From Chlorops oryzae (Eukaryota; Arthropoda; Insecta; Diptera; Chloropidae), in NCBI GenBank assembly GCA_020466095.1, contig CM035806.1:160440379-160504378 (forward strand): a DNA stretch of 64,000 bases. Direction: 5' to 3'. Numbering within the stretch: position 1 is the first letter of the stretch; each line of letters starts with the position of its first letter. A model generated the notes under the pieces. The model made no database searches, was not told where the DNA came from, and saw only the letters and a program-made list of their open reading frames with translations. The position numbers and the translations under genes were made by a program. Shown piece after piece: positions 21,156 through 33,033 of this stretch.

Positions 21156-21745
21156 ATTTGAAGCTTCTACGCCTTTTACTTCGGAAGTTACGAAAAATCT
21201 TCATTTGTGGGCGTGGCAGTGGGCGGGCTACATACATTTTTGTTCCTACACCTTTCATTTGCCTTGGTCAACCTACATATGTGGCGAATTTGAAGCGTCT
21301 ACGCCTATTAATTCGGAAGTTACGAAAAATCTCCATTTGTGGGCGTGGCAGTGGGCGGGCCATATAAATTTTTTTTCCCTACACCTTTCATTCGCCTTGT
21401 TCAACCTATGTTGCGAATTTGAAGCTTCTACGCCTTTTACTTCACAAGTTACGATAAGCCCTTATTTGTGGGCTTATTTGTGGGCGTGGCTCACGGAGGG
21501 CGGCGTCCATTTTTTTCCAGGATATGTCCCTTTTCGTAGTTTACCAGTACACCAAATATCAATAGAATGTGTTGAGTGGTTCGCAAGTTACAGGCATTTT
21601 ACTGAAAACACATTATATTCATTTGTGGGCGTGGCAGTGGGCGGATGTCTCCCATTTTTACTTAGGATCATACTCGGATCCCGATATACCTGTGTGCCAA
21701 ATTTCGATTTGATTGGTCCAGCCGTTTCGGAGGAGATCCGACCAC
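21156..21745 (-). mobile_element. Truncated Helentron, copy C
   Basis: Reverse-orientation match to copies A and B. It has three internal units (landmark CTACGCC near 21168, 21299 and 21429, about 131-bp period), then the TTCCAGGATATGTCCC and CCGTTTCGGAGGAGATCC blocks. It stops just before the GTCY microsatellite; the 3' hairpin is also missing. The 184-codon frame here is a translation of the repeat. Confidence 0.8.
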
Positions 21746-23938
21746 GTACATTAACGTAAGTGAGAAAACCCTTTATAAACCATTAGTTCGCGCTACCTCT
21801 GAAAGGGCCCACCTTTCGAGCTGTTAAGTACACATACTGTCTTAACTACATACTATTCCAAAAGTTCTCAAAATTTCAGCCTTGCTAATATCACATAGGT
21901 CTGGCGGCTCTGGGATCTTAGTCTAGTAAAATTCTTGCAACTCTAAAGGAGAACAAGAAGAGATTCTTCAAAGTTTTCCACGGAGCGCTTAAGACTTTAA
22001 GCATGAGGAATTCGTTTTTTTTTTTTTTTTTTTTTAACAAAAAAGCGAAAAATCATCGAGCTTCAAATTGTTTACCTATTCTTTTAACATCTGAGCCCTG
22101 CACGTCTGTATGCGTTTATTAAAAAGCAGGAAAATTGAAAGCAGCACTTCTTAGAAGAGTAGGTACGCATGTGTTTCGTTCGTATCGTTTTCGCAGTAAA
22201 AATCACTTAGGAAAATTAGATTGCAAAAGTAGAAAGACAAAAGAAAAGAACAAACGACGTTAAATTGTTAAGCTCGAAATTTTTTATACGACTCACATGT
22301 GTTACAAAAATGGAAAAGACTTCCATGTGAAATCAAGAGGTTAGGGCAAACGAAAGACCATGCGATATCGTTGCTCGAACGTATTGATGATTTAATATCA
22401 ACGTTCTTTGTTTGAAAAAATAAATAAAAGCTTAAAAATATAAAAAATATGTAATCAATTACAGTTGCCTTAAACTAGAATTCTTTAAACTTAAGTACGC
22501 TTTCGAACCGTTTAGCTACTATATTTTTGAGGGATATCTCCCGTGGAAGTTTGGCCACCTCCCCCAGGGGGTCATTGCTTTTCTCTATGCAAAGCAGATG
22601 TCCGCCTACGGAAGAAAAGGCTTTAAAGTTTCAAGTTTCCTGATGTAAAAGAGCAATTTTTTTCTTATAAAACCCATTTCCAAGCAAGACTGCGATGTAG
22701 AGCATGAGGCGACAAAATGTGAAAGCACAGCACTGTTGTGAATACCTTAAATATGATGACAAAAAAGTCGCCTTAAAAAAAAATCGAAAACAAGCTTCAA
22801 GTTAAAGCCCAAGTTAAAGAGAAAAAAAAAAAGAAAATTTACTGAAAATAGCTAAGGATCGTCTGAGAGGTACTCAGTTGAGATGCTTCATCTTCGGCTA
22901 TTCAGCTAAAACCGAGTTAAATGAGAGCGTAACAAATACATGTGAAGTGAAAACGCATAAATGCGCCATGCCGTGTCATATGCTTGCTTTCCATTGATGT
23001 ACAATGTACATACTTCAACATAACTTAAAGCTTAATCTATATTTCTCGGTAAACATGGATATTTTCATTTTAAAAAGTATCATTTTGACGGAACATGAAT
23101 CATTATCTTCAGATTTAAATGCAAAGCCACAATTTATTCAGTGGAAAAATAGTTAAAAGAAAGAAGAAAAAAAAAAGAAAAAAAGAAAATATAAACGCAC
23201 TAAGAATACCCAAAAACAAAAACCACATAATGCAACCGTTAAAAGCAAGCAATTAAATACTGAAACAAGCTGTAAAGTTATGCAGAGGATTTCGGTAATT
23301 ATCTTCAGACAGTATCTCAGCATTCACATGAAACCGAAACAAAAGAAACGCACAGAAACGCGAAAAAATGTAATATTCAATGCAACGGGAGAAAGAGATC
23401 AGAACAGGAGGCAGGAACAACAGTAGGAGAAGCAGAAATTGCGGCAGCGGGGAGCAGAGAGGGGTGGAGAGAAAGTTGCATTAAATGAGCGAGAGCAATG
23501 ATGAAATGTTCTTATATTAATTATGGCATCTAATTATTTTTTAAGAGCGCAATTATTTTAGTTATCATTCGTATTCAAAAAGCAAAGAAAGGCAGTAAGG
23601 CAGTCACAAGAAGAGCGTGAGTGCATCAGGCTGGCAGATATTAGTCCTTGTATTTAAGCTGACGCTCGAAGCTAGTGAATGAAAGTAGCTTGAAAATATG
23701 TTTTTCTCTTACAAACGCTGAATACCCCATAAAGTCATCTTAAGTACTTACTTCAATTAAGTTAAGAACCTTTAAGTTATGAATACGTGCATGTGTTGAA
23801 TGGCAAAGCGACGACTCGTTCATTCGAATTGAGCACTTATCCGATTGCGATTGCGATTGCGGCGCATTGCCGTCTATAATTATTTCGAATTTGTCGAAAA
23901 AGAAAAGAATATTCCATTTCGATTGAGGAAGGGAAAAG
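21746..23938. other. Unannotated 2.2-kb stretch
   Basis: A/T-rich, with a 24-base T run at 22017-22035 and adenine runs around 23165. No gene, TIR or RNA feature recognised. Confidence 0.4.
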
Positions 23939-24181
23939 AGAGAGAGAGAGTGACTGACAGAGTGACTGACTGGAAAAAACTGAGAGAGAGAGAGAGAGAC
24001 TAATCGAAGAGACTGAGAGAAAGAAAGAAGAGAGAGAGGAGAGAGAGAGGAGAGAGAGAGAGAGACGAGAGAGACGAGAGAGGAGAGAAGACGAGAGAGC
24101 GAGAGAGACGAGAGAAGCGAGAGAGAGAGAGAGACGAGAGAGCGAGAGAGAGAGAGCGAGAGAGAGAGAGAGCGAGAGAGC

Positions 24182-24216
<35 letters not shown>

Positions 24217-24226
24217 CGAGAGAGAG

Positions 24227-24278
<52 letters not shown>

Positions 24279-24485
24279 AGAGAGTCTGAGAGAGACTAAA
24301 AGAGAGACTGAGAGAGAGACTGAGAGAGAGAGAGACTAAGAGAGACAGAGAGAAAGAGTAAGAAACTGAAAGAGAGACTGAGAGAGAGAATGAGAGAGAG
24401 ACTGAGAGAGAGAGATACTGAGAGAGAGAGAGAGACTAGAGAGAGAGAGAGAGAGACTGAGAGAGAGAGAGAGAGAGAGAGAGAC

Positions 24486-24524
<39 letters not shown>

Positions 24525-24592
24525 AGAGAGAGAGAGAGACTGAGAGGGAGAGAGACTAAGAGAGAGAGAGAGAGAGATATCAAAAGAGACAG
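23939..24592. repeat. Long (GA)n purine tract
   Basis: About 650 bp of GAGA with interspersed C (GAGAGAGACTGA and GAGAGCGAGA units). The Ser/Leu frame on minus and the Arg/Glu frame on plus are repeat translations. Confidence 0.95.
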
Positions 24593-25988
24593 ATAGAATT
24601 TTGGCTTCGGTCGGACTCTTTTAAAAAAAGTAATCACCAAAAACCTCTCTATTATGATTTTAAAAAAAATATGTGCCTTAAACAAAATGTTCAAAGAAAA
24701 ACTTTTTCCAAGAAAATAAAACAAGCCATCTCTATAAACTGAAAATTATCAAATACGAAAAGAAATTGCATATTTCAATTCCAAAGTCAAAGGGTCAAAT
24801 ATAACTAGTTACTATATACAATGTTTGTACGCTGAAAATGGCATTCGTCAAAATAGAATTTATATAAAATGTAGGTTCTAGTATTGCCGCAAGCAAAAAC
24901 TTTTTCATAAAAGGCGTAAAAAATTGTGTTTTTTTTTCCCCACCCCATTACTTTTTGGTGGAGCTCTTCGAACGATCGGGCGATTGGGATACTCTCCTCG
25001 TACGTACGTACGAAGTTATTAGTGATTACATATGAATAATATTTTTGTCGACGGTTCGTTATGCTGTCGCCAGCTTTTGACCGCAAAATTATTATTTATA
25101 CTTATTTTGGCTTAGCTTTGAAAATTGAAGAGTCAAAGAGATTTTTCATTATTATTTTTTTTTTTTTATTATATATTTTTTATTTGTCATATGAATTTTC
25201 ATAAAATTTTCACTGCGGTAATTTTCAAGTTTATGCAGGCAGAAAATTGAAAAATGGCAGAATGGAATTTTATTTGCTTCTTTTTTTTGTGTGTCGTTAT
25301 TCATTATTGCAGTATCAGTTCTGCTTCGGTTCTTTTCGGATCTGTGCCGTTCAGTGCAGTTCATTTCAATCGGTACATTCCACTCCAATGAACTCCTACT
25401 ACGACTACTTTGAGCAGTACCTACATACTGCCAGCAACTAGTTTCTTCACTACTATTCGAATACTTCTGCAGGCTGTTTTTCTTATTTCTACAATATTCA
25501 CGGCAGTCATACTGTCGCATATGACTATAATAAGAAGAAGAAGATGAAGAAGATAGAAAGAAAAAGAAAGACAAATAGAAAGGAATTCCCAAGCACTTCA
25601 TCATAGCTATGACTCATTCTTTCCATAAAGGCTTACAGACCAATATTATCGCCATTAAGTCAACCGATGCCTCGGTATGTATATTGTCCTGTGAGGCCAT
25701 TACTTTGAATAGCAGCCGCAATGGCTCTCTCACAGAAAATCAAAAGGAAGAAGGCAAGACGTCAGAGTCGCAAAGGCAAGCAAGAAAATGACTCTCTGAA
25801 CCTAACCAAACCTTAAGGACATTGCAGTTGTAATAATATTCAATTTATGAGCCATGTCCTAAAATTGAATTTAATTCCCCTCAATGCAGGAAATTGTATA
25901 TATGTGATTGCTTACATGCCTACAAAAATTGAATTTTACAGGGTCACGTAGAGAGAATAAAAAACTCGGTAAGATTACACGACACAAA
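24593..25988. other. Unannotated 1.4-kb stretch
   Basis: A/T-rich. A 150-codon minus-strand frame at 25152-25604 begins in a poly-Phe/poly-Ser repeat and shows no domain; I do not call it a gene. Confidence 0.4.
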
Positions 25989-25992
25989 CTCA

Positions 25993-26032
25993 AACACACA
26001 CACACGCACACACACACACACACACACACGCA
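25993..26032. repeat. (CA)n microsatellite
   Basis: CACACA run with two interrupting CG steps. Confidence 0.95.
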
Positions 26033-26255
26033 TGATGAAAATTTGCAAATATGATAGGTACGTAAAATGATGAGCTTTCTTCAAGCATCTAAATAGTCCA
26101 CTAAATAAGCCCAATGATGCTTTTCGAGGGAAAAATAAGTAAATTCTTAATAGAGAGTTCAAACAACCCTGTATTTTTTGTTCGAACGGGCATTTATGAT
26201 CTCGAAAAATGTTATAATATTACTAACAGAAAATTCCCTTCCGGAAGGACATCTA

Positions 26256-26834
26256 CCCAGTGGGAAATGTCCCCCTGATATCATCGATGAAGTCAGGGTG
26301 ACTTTGGAGATGGAAAGCATGCGATTTCATAGGACATTTTTGGACAGTACATTCACCGGTGACTTGTCATCGTGGGATTGGAAAATGTGACTGGTGACTT
26401 CCTGGAATGACATGTCATGCTATCGGGTGCGATGGCGAAAAAATTGTATCAGAGCAGCACACATCTTCTTATCTCTTCAAATGTCAATTAATAGAAAACC
26501 AGTTGAAAACACTGATCCCTTTGCATATTTCCCAAATATTCAAAAACCTATTTTCATCAATTTTTGTTCACCTCAGCCAGCCTCAGTCGGATCGAACCCG
26601 CGATATTCAGATCCTGAGTCGAGCACTCATCCTCTACGTCAATTCATATCAAGGCTAAACTGACGCTAAAGCCTTATTTAAATTACAGTATCCAATGAGA
26701 TTGAAGCACATGAACAGCACCCCTCTACGATGACATGTCACCCAAGGTGTCATGCATGATACTGTCACCTATGTATATGTCGATCGATGATATCACCGAT
26801 GACTTTGTCATGCAGGAGATAATTTCCCGCTCGG
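26256..26834. mobile_element. TA-flanked TIR element with TGACATGTCA motifs
   Basis: The left end CCCAGTGGGAAAT and the inverted right end CCGAGCGGGAAAT agree at 11 of 13 positions and are flanked by TA (26254-26255 and 26835-26836). Both subterminal zones carry GATATCATCGAT. The palindrome TGACATGTCA occurs near both arms. A tRNA-derived SINE head lies inside. No coding capacity. Sequence around 45320-45420 (ACCCAGCAGTCAAAT and TGACATGTCA) may be a truncated relative. Confidence 0.5.
26560..26656 (-). mobile_element. tRNA-derived SINE head with A and B boxes
   Basis: On the minus strand an A-box-like GACGTAGAGGATGAGTGC is followed about 30 bp later by the B box GGGTTCGATCC, the internal RNA polymerase III promoter of tRNA-derived SINEs. 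The A-box region resembles the module at 31430-31672 (GCGTAGGGGATGCGTGCT). It does not fold as an intact tRNA by eye, so it is a SINE rather than a tRNA gene. The tail and boundaries are unclear. Confidence 0.5.
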
Positions 26835-26836
26835 TA

Positions 26837-27520
26837 TTTACATGCAGTAGATAGTATCTACTAGACACCACATGTATAAATGTATATGTATTTGTGTGTG
26901 TTTGCACATACGAAAATATTTTCTTAATGCATTACACAAATTCCTGCAAATAAATTGCGTTACAATCGTTATGGATAGATTTATGTTTATGACCAAAATA
27001 TTTTGATATGAGCAAATGCATTTTCTTCATGTTAGCCTAGCATTCAAATCCAACTGATGTATGCAGATCATAAGCAAAAAAAAAATTAAAAATAAATTAA
27101 TTAAAAAAACACAAAATATAAAAAATGATTTCTTAAGCCACACCTACTATGTTCACTTAGAGGAATTTACTGGAACATTCGTTCTCCGCTTTTAAATCTA
27201 CTTCCATGATTCCTACTGTAGGAGACTAAGACGTGAAATTTATGTTTTTAGCTAATTTTCTTTGCCGCAGCTATGTATATGCTATTAGTCAAAAGTGATT
27301 AGCAAAAAAAAAAAAAAAATGGAAAAAAGAATTCAATTTTTCAGATTTCTTCGGATCAGATATTTAAGGACTGTCCCAGATATAAATGTCCATTTGCGTT
27401 TTTTATTGTACAAAAACCATTAGTGTGTGTTTTTTTTTAAATTTTTTTAATTCTTGCAATTTATTAGTAAAGCAACATTTACAATATTATATAAATCGAA
27501 ATTTTAGCTTCACTAAAAAA
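26837..27520. other. Unannotated A/T-rich stretch
   Basis: Contains A and T runs only. I see no feature. Confidence 0.4.
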
Positions 27521-28275
27521 AAACAAGTAAGGGTGTTATAGTCAGGCGAGCCTGACCATAAAATACCCGTCACAGACACATGTTTAAATATTTTTTGAAC
27601 CACACCCAAAAACAGGACCACTAAGTAAGAATATTCAAGAGGTTTTTAAGGCCATTAGGTGCTCCATATACCAACATTTGTTATATTTCTTTATGAAAAG
27701 TTTTCATTGAAAACCGCCCCTTTTCCACGCCCACTTTTCCACTTTATTTGCAATTCGAATCGGAGGCTTAAATATACACTCGAATTCTAAACTTCATGGA
27801 AATATTTCGAAAAAGTCCGATTTTGAAGCAGTTTTGGGATTTTTGTTACAGACCCTAGTACTGGAGGTACCCTTAAAAATGGACCGATCAAGGGAATTTT
27901 TTGGAAGGATGTTTATGGCTACAAAGGAAGTATAAGTGCCAAAATTCGTTCAAGTCCCATTTGTATTTCGGGTGTAGGAGACAATTTCCTAAAAACACCC
28001 TTCAGCCACGCCCACTTTTCCAATTTTTATAAATCATATTACTTGCCTTTAAACATGTTCAAATATCAACTTTCATCAAAATATCTTGAAAAACTTCGAT
28101 TTTAAAGCAGTTTTTGTGATTTTCGTAACAGACCCTAGTACTGGAGGTACCCCTTAAAGTGTTCCGATTGGGTCCATTCTCGAACTTGTTCTTACTTATG
28201 TCCCCGTGAGTACGCACATAACAAACTTTGCTAGGATAGCTCAACTCCTTCGATATGAAAACTGTATACAAACAA

Positions 28276-28306
<31 letters not shown>

Positions 28307-28476
28307 GACAGACAGACGGACGGACATGTCTAAATCGAATCTCCTGGTGACGCTGATCATTTCTATATATTTACATACATATATTTTGTATGGTCTATCT
28401 CGACTGGTTCTGGGTGTTACACACAACCCCACAAACGCAATATACCCTCGACACAGAGTGTGTCGGGTATAATGAT
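27521..28476 (-). mobile_element. Full-length non-autonomous Helentron, copy D (different subfamily)
   Basis: On the minus strand the 5' end is a strong hairpin (28441-28471: TATACCC and CGACACA pairing with TGTGTCG and GGTATA). Next come a TATATATT-type stretch, TGATCAGCGTCACC, and a GTCY run at 28276-28327. The body holds a duplicated block of about 280 bp (CAGACCCTAGTACTGGAGGT at 27850 and 28130) and two CCACGCCCACTTTTCC boxes. The 3' end has hairpin TCAGGC...GCCTGA followed by CCCTTACTTG and T's. Both termini are complete. Confidence 0.75.
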
Positions 28477-29380
28477 AAAAGTGCGGTTTTGTTGAGTCTA
28501 CTGAGGTTCTTTCAGCTTCAAAAGTATCAAGCTCCGTAGAACAAAGTTTTTAAGTTGGACGTATATTTAAATCAAAGTGAGATCGCAGTTCGTTTTTGTC
28601 GCATAGAACACAATAACTTACGAACGACGATATGTATTTCATTCGAAATTCGAAAATCCAATTCTCCAAGACTTCCTTGAAATCGTTTTAAAATAGATTA
28701 TAGATAGATTTTAGTTTTCATAGAAAATATTATAATTATTGCGATCCCTTTAATGTATTAAAAAAATTTTATTTTATTCCATTCAATTTAAGTTTTCCTA
28801 ATCCCGTTTTTTCAAAGGAAACCGCGAAGGATAAAAAAAATCTGTGTTTTATCATGAAGTGGTAGCGTCCAGCAACGGGTAACGGCCATTTTTGTTTTTT
28901 TGTTTTTTTTTTCGTTTCGTTTCGTTTTGTTTGCTTAATTAATTTGCATTTGCGAAAGAGTTAAAAAATAAGGTAACAATAGCGGAGGATGGCGGAGCAA
29001 GTTGAAATAAGAGTTTAAGTTGAAAAGTGAAGTGGACAACAAATTCATTTATATGAGGGGGAAAAAAAGCTCATTTTCCTTTTCATAATATTCTGAGCAG
29101 AATCGTAAAAGCATTTGTAAAATATTGTTTTTTCTTCTTTTGTTTGTTGTTGTGGATGGTTAGCTGGATATTCGTTGGTACTTTTTTCTCTAAATAAATT
29201 TTTTTTTTTTTTTTTATAAAAATACATTTATGTCTTAACTTATGCTGTAGTGAAAGTTCGAAAAGTATTTTTTGCGCTCTCAATTAAACAATTATAGGAA
29301 TTGCCATTAAGTTAAAAGTGATTAACATTTACATTAAATTAGACTTAAGACTGAAGCAATTCACAGCATAAAATGATGTG
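28477..29380. other. Unannotated A/T-rich stretch
   Basis: A/T-rich with TTTCG repeats near 28905-28930. Nothing recognised. Confidence 0.4.
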
Positions 29381-29383
29381 TAA

Positions 29384-29716
29384 GGGGCTATTTCCACTAC
29401 ACCGCATTTAGCATTTGCATCTTTAAAGATGCTAGACCCGTTTCCACTGCGTTTCGCATTTAGCATTTTGTGAAAATTTGAATTTTTGTTCGGAAAAATA
29501 TTTGAATTCTTTGAAGTAGGCTTTGAAATGTTAAAAATTTGAAGAAAATATCAATGAAAACTAGACGGTTTTTAGCATTTTTATCGCATTTTCTCAAGAT
29601 GCTGAAAAATGCTGTTTTAAGAACAACAACAATTACATGTAATTCAAAGCCGCATTTTTGAGCATTTTTTAAAAATGCTGAAAAATGCTAAATGCGTCTG
29701 TAGTGGAAACAGCCCC
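29384..29716. mobile_element. Harbinger-like MITE (333 bp) with TAA target duplication
   Basis: TIRs GGGGCTATTTCCACTACA and (inverted right end) GGGGCTGTTTCCACTACA are flanked by TAA at 29381-29383 and 29717-29719. A 3-bp TWA duplication with GGG-x-CTGTTT-type ends is characteristic of PIF/Harbinger (Tourist-like) elements. The interior repeats GCATTTAGCATTT and AAAATGCTGA motifs and has no coding capacity. Confidence 0.75.
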
Positions 29717-29719
29717 TAA

Positions 29720-30880
29720 TTTTGATGTTCTTTTCTAATTGATTTAATGCAATAAAAGAAATTAAAAGCTCTAAAAGACTCAACTGAGCGTAATTGAAGC
29801 TCATTCTTTTAAAAAACAAGTTTATACAATTTTAAGTAAAGTTGAAATATTAAACGTTAGCTTTTTGCAATTAAAAATAAATTGCAATTGGTGAACTCAT
29901 GGTTTATACGGCAGTTTGTTTTTTTGTTTTTTTTTTTTTTCTCTTTTCACGAATAATTTTACGTTTCAGTGCTGCCTGATTAAAAACATAGAATTACATG
30001 GTAGCACATATGCTTTTTAATTTATGAGAAAAGTTCTGATGGACGATGGACAACAAAATTGTTGGGACTATTTTCGGATCGCCTTAATCAGTGAAATTGT
30101 TAAAAAACAGTCGTTTTATTTCAATTATTTACCTTTGCTAATCACAACTTGTTTTCGCAATTTATTTTTATTTCCAATTAATTTAGGAATTGAAAAAAAA
30201 AGGAATTCAAGAGAACGGATAAACTCATCTGAACTCATGAACTCTAATTGGATCGTAAATTTCTATATGGATATTTCTATCGTAACCCACGCGACAGGAG
30301 TACGACTTCAAGGTTTGCTTTCTCGAAAATTTATATAATTAATGTATACAAACACTACAATTTACATACATATATATGCCTTAGTAAAAGTACTAACGGT
30401 ATGCTCTACTGAAAATCTCATTATAGCAACTAATTAAGAATAGCAGTGTTAAATATTTTCGTAACCCCACGCGACAAAAAAGGGAACTGCCAATTAAAAA
30501 ATATCTTTCATTAAAACACTGCTTGAAAATGTACATCTCTAAGATAATCGATAAGACAATCGATAATAAGAATAGGTATATGTATCCCAAATGTCAAATT
30601 TATTTCAATTGATATTGAAATGGCGAACTCTGAAATGATGTTTTTTTTTTAGCTGCAGCCTTCTTTTCTTCTCTTCCCATTTACATAATGTTGTGGCCCA
30701 AAAAAAATTTTTTTCGCTGCCATAGCAATTTCGCTCATTACTTCGCTTTTAATTTCAATTCCAGTGAAAAACAAAATCATAGCAACAATTCAATTTAGTT
30801 GCAATTAAGGCGGCCAACCTTCCCTCATATTTCGGGAAAACAGAACTCAGAACTTGTAAAAAAAAAAACCAACAAATGCC
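29720..30880. other. Unannotated 1.2-kb stretch
   Basis: A/T-rich. A 104-codon frame at 30024-30338 has no recognisable domain. Confidence 0.4.
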
Positions 30881-31214
30881 ACTACACCGAGAGAAAAAGG
30901 TAGTTATATTAACTGAAAAAGCAGGTTAAAATAACCGAGTTCACCGTTAATTCTTAGCTTATGTGTAGTAGCGGTCGATTCAACAGTACAAATACAGTCA
31001 ATAGGGATATAACTATCTGATGGTTGATATAACTGTCTCGCGGTTAAATCAACTGTCACCAGCGACTGGGGAAAAAAAATTTATTTTTTGCTTTGACTTT
31101 TTTTTACCTTCTTTTATTAATATTTTTTTTTTTTTTTTTTATTAAATTATTATATTTTTTATTTATTTATTTGTTTCTTTTTAAATCTTTTTCTCTTTCA
31201 TCTCTTTAAATTTT

Positions 31215-31295
31215 CTCGCCTCGGCCGAGCCTTGAACCGCAGACCACCACTTCGCTGGGCGAACGTCTTAACCATTACGCTAAACGAACGAATTT
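31215..31295 (-). mobile_element. tRNA-derived module 1
   Basis: Minus strand: TTTAGCGTAATGGTTAAGAC (A box) and GCGGTTCAAGGCTC (B box) about 30 bp apart. The anticodon-arm region does not pair cleanly, so it is read as a tRNA-derived SINE head or relic. Confidence 0.5.
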
Positions 31296-31429
31296 AATTT
31301 GTTGGTCAAAACGCTCACTTGAGCTTATGGTTGCAAAATTTTTTGCTTGAAAATGAACCATTAAAAAAAATTAAATAAATTAAAATCTTAAAAATTTAGG
31401 AGAAAATTTTTGACTTAAAAAACAACTAG

Positions 31430-31672
31430 GTAGGTAGGTTGAAGTGGCTGCCACTTAGGCCGTTAATCGGCCCATTGTGATACCACGGAGGTTTTCTTGT
31501 GTTTGTGTGAGTGTATGTCTTTTTATGTAGTGTGCCCCTAACATGCGATTTTTTAAAAACCAGTGCTAGGCTTGGAACATTACACTCCGTTTCGCCTGTG
31601 CCGGGAATCGAACCTCGGACCCTGGGATCAAGAGCATAGCACGCATCCCCTACGCTATCCCAGAGCCACTAA
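31430..31672 (-). mobile_element. tRNA-derived SINE (module 2)
   Basis: Minus strand: GGATAGCGTAGGGGATGCG (A box) and GAGGTTCGATTCCCGG (B box), then about 160 bp of unrelated body ending in (CCTA)n-like sequence. This head-plus-body layout is that of a complete SINE. The A-box block resembles the SINE head at 26560-26656. Confidence 0.65.
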
Positions 31673-31734
31673 AAAACAACTACACTCATAACAAAAAAAA
31701 AAAACTGTAATTAAAAAAAAAAATCCAGAAAAAT

Positions 31735-31815
31735 TCCCGCCGCCAGCAGGGATTGAACCCCGAATCTCACGACGGTCAACTCACAGCTTAAACAACTGAG
31801 CTATTGAAAACTCCG
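31735..31815 (-). mobile_element. tRNA-like module 3
   Basis: Minus strand: AATAGCTCAGTTGTTTAAGC (A box) and GGGGTTCAATCCCTGC (B box). This is the most tRNA-like of the three and was considered as a tRNA gene. The acceptor ends (GGAGTTTTC against GCTGGCGGC) do not pair, so a relic or SINE head is preferred. Confidence 0.5.
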
Positions 31816-32009
31816 GAGACGGTTGATCAGAATGCGAACTTATACGTCCAAGTGAACGAAAGCGAATTTGAACATAAAAAGTGACTACTTTTCAACTGTT
31901 GATTTGACTTCCTTTTTCAGTGCATTTAACGGGGAATACAGTTAATTTGACCACTCTTACTTTAACTGTTCTAAGTGGTTGATTTAACAGTTCTTATTTC
32001 TCTCGGTGT

Positions 32010-32375
32010 ACTACCATGTGAAAAATATGATTTTGAAAATAAATTTTGAATCAGCAGTACTGTTGTTAGTTTCTAAATCAAGTACACCAACAACAATTCC
32101 AATCAACTCATAGTCTTGTTGTGGATAGGGTACGTGTCCCTCATTGACTTATTATAAAGTTAGCCGCTTTAGTTGAACTTAAAACACACGAACTGTCAAA
32201 AAATGCTTGTTTTTAAAATTTTATGGTGTAAATTTTTTGATATTTGGCATCATTACTGCATTCAAAGTAATCTTTCTCAAATGGAAACCATATTTTTATC
32301 GATTTTCGTTTTCTAAGATCGCTTTTGTCCACGATGACATCTGATCATAAGCATAGATTTTGAACTCTCTATTAC
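32010..32375. other. Unannotated A/T-rich stretch
   Basis: Nothing recognised between the TIR element and the pyrimidine tract. Confidence 0.4.
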
Positions 32376-32379
32376 ACTC

Positions 32380-33001
32380 AACCCCACTTTTACTTTCGCC
32401 CTATGTCTCGCTCTCATCCTATCCTCTGACTCTCACTGCCTTCCGATCTCTTTCTTTATTTTTCCCGCGTCATATTCCACTGTCTCGTTCTACCCTATAT
32501 GCGACCGTCTGTCTCTCTCTCCCCTTATCTATGCTCTCATTACCTCGCTCTTCTTTAATCTCTCGCTCTCTCTGTCGTTCTCTTACCCGTTATCTCTTCA
32601 TCTCACTCTCGCTCTCTCTCTCGTTTTTCATCTCTCTCTCTCTCTCTCTCGTTTTTCATCTCTCTCTCTCTCTCTCTCTCGTTTTTCATCTCTCTCTCGT
32701 TCTCTCTCTCTCTCGTTTTTCATGTCTTTCCCTCTCCCTCTCTCTCCTTCTCTCTCTTTCTCTCTCTTTCCCTCTCTTTCTCTCTATTTCCCTCTCTTTA
32801 CCTCTCTCTCTTTCCCTCTTTCTATCTCTTTCCCTCTCTCTCTTTCCCTCTTTCTATCTTTTTCCCTCTCTCTCTCTCTCTCGATCTGTCTATTTTCCTC
32901 TCTTTCTCTCTTTTTCCCTCTTTCTTTCTATTTTCCTCTCTCTCTCTCTCTTTTTCCCTCTCTCTCTTTCTCTCGTTCCCTCTCTCTCTTTCTCTCGTTC
33001 C

Positions 33002-33033
<32 letters not shown>

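Larger units (their letters stand above)
30884..32009. mobile_element. TIR element (CACCGAGAGAAA ends) containing three tRNA-derived modules
   Basis: ACACCGAGAGAAA at 30884 and its inverse ending at 32009 bound about 1.1 kb. The target duplication is either ACT (30881-30883 and 32010-32012) or, if the element is one base shorter at each end, TA. Subterminal zones are rich in GGTTGATATAACTG/GTTGATTTAAC variants at both ends. The interior contains three separate A-box/B-box modules on the minus strand. No transposase frame. Confidence 0.6.

Noticed and set aside
21205..21759. 184-codon plus-strand frame with repeated HLWAWQWAGH-like blocks
   Set aside because: Translation of the Helentron tandem units; the period matches the DNA repeat and the frame has no domain.
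25152..25604. 150-codon minus-strand frame
   Set aside because: Poly-Phe/Ser start and poly-Lys end from simple repeats; the middle shows no known domain.
31735..31815. Functional tRNA gene
   Set aside because: A and B boxes are good, but the acceptor ends do not pair and it sits among other tRNA-derived modules.
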